Below are positions 6,247-6,350 of a stretch of DNA of 6,350 nt, one piece after another. Position 1 is the first letter of the stretch; each line of letters begins with the position of its first letter. The notes under the pieces are model-generated. The model saw nothing but the letters and a program-made list of their open reading frames with translations, searched no databases and was not told where the DNA came from. The stretch is from Myxococcales bacterium. Lineage in GTDB: Bacteria; Myxococcota_A; UBA9160; SMWR01. Both the position numbers and the translations under genes were made by a program. The stretch spans positions 1 to 6,350 of the forward strand of contig JACZXC010000182.1 in NCBI GenBank assembly GCA_022571825.1. Reading direction: 5' to 3'.

Positions 6247-6350
6247 TCACAGCTCGAAGCGGAGGCGCACCCGCACGCCCGGCCGCTCCACCGCGACACC
6301 GTCCTCGAACTTTGGATTGTACCGCCAGCGGCGCACCGCGCGAAGCGCGG
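6247..6350 (-). CDS. C-terminal end of a TonB-family energy transducer (5' part outside window)
   Basis: Only the last 33 codons and the TGA (6249-6247) are present, too short to name beyond family. The residues read ALRAVRRWRYNPKFEDG and then VERPGVRVRLRFEL. This is the typical close of the TonB C-terminal domain (PF03544): a helix with A-x-x-A-V-R-x-W-R-Y-x-P, a turn, and a final strand ending in -RF.L. TonB links inner-membrane ExbB/ExbD energy to outer-membrane receptors through this periplasmic domain. The 13-base gap and shared orientation make it the upstream partner of the TPR gene. Genes further upstream (perhaps exbD and exbB) would lie beyond the right edge. Confidence 0.8.
   Translation of the reverse strand, partial: ALRAVRRWRYNPKFEDGVAVERPGVRVRLRFEL

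Noticed and set aside
6234..6299. Longer N-terminus for the TPR protein (22 extra residues)
   Set aside because: It would overlap the TonB-family coding region and bury the signal peptide. ATG 6233 has AGGAGGT at ideal spacing.
6336..6350. Inverted repeat CCGCG/CGCGG at the right edge
   Set aside because: Short arms inside TonB-family coding sequence in GC-rich DNA; no reason to call it a terminator or operator.
1..6350. tRNA, rRNA, CRISPR array, insertion sequence or phage genes
   Set aside because: Read on both strands. No cloverleaf-like gene, regularly spaced repeats, transposase motifs or terminal inverted repeats were seen.

Overview
The window is GC-rich (I estimate about two thirds G+C), densely coding DNA from a Gram-negative bacterium. 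Three things support the Gram-negative reading: a TonB-type C-terminal domain, a lipoprotein of the DUF4136 type, and secreted proteins with signal peptides. High GC, a Cys-rich secreted hydrolase with a C-terminal sorting-like tail, and a TPR/TolB-like class III cyclase fit a deltaproteobacterial-type lineage (Myxococcota or relatives). That placement is inference, since no rRNA or marker gene is present.

Layout, left to right. (1) Positions 1-3315, minus strand: a secreted alpha/beta hydrolase of the PAF-acetylhydrolase/dienelactone-hydrolase type (1879-3315) is followed after 19 bases by a class III nucleotide cyclase with a membrane segment, a TolB-like domain and TPRs (1-1859, running off the left edge). 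(2) Positions 3316-3410: a short divergent intergenic region with a perfect 9-bp inverted repeat and five copies of GGGTC/GACCC, a candidate shared operator. (3) Positions 3411-4916, plus strand: three closely spaced genes. They are an 85-aa zinc ribbon fused to what looks like only the last part of a class III cyclase domain, a DUF4136 lipoprotein, and a YkvA/DUF1232-type protein with an Arg-rich tail. (4) Positions 4917-4946: a convergent gap with weak hairpins. (5) Positions 4947-6350, minus strand: the end of a TonB-family protein followed after 13 bases by an exported TPR protein, resembling the downstream part of exbB-exbD-tonB-TPR transport clusters.

No stretch over 300 bases lacks a gene. 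I see no tRNA, rRNA, CRISPR array, insertion sequence or phage gene. The most unusual items are the zinc-ribbon/cyclase-tail minigene, which appears to be a cyclase with its catalytic core missing; the full-length cyclase whose two purine-selecting positions are both Glu; and the palindromic divergent control region between the two gene groups. No single established system joins these genes. A cyclic-nucleotide or envelope-related role for the middle of the window is only a hypothesis.
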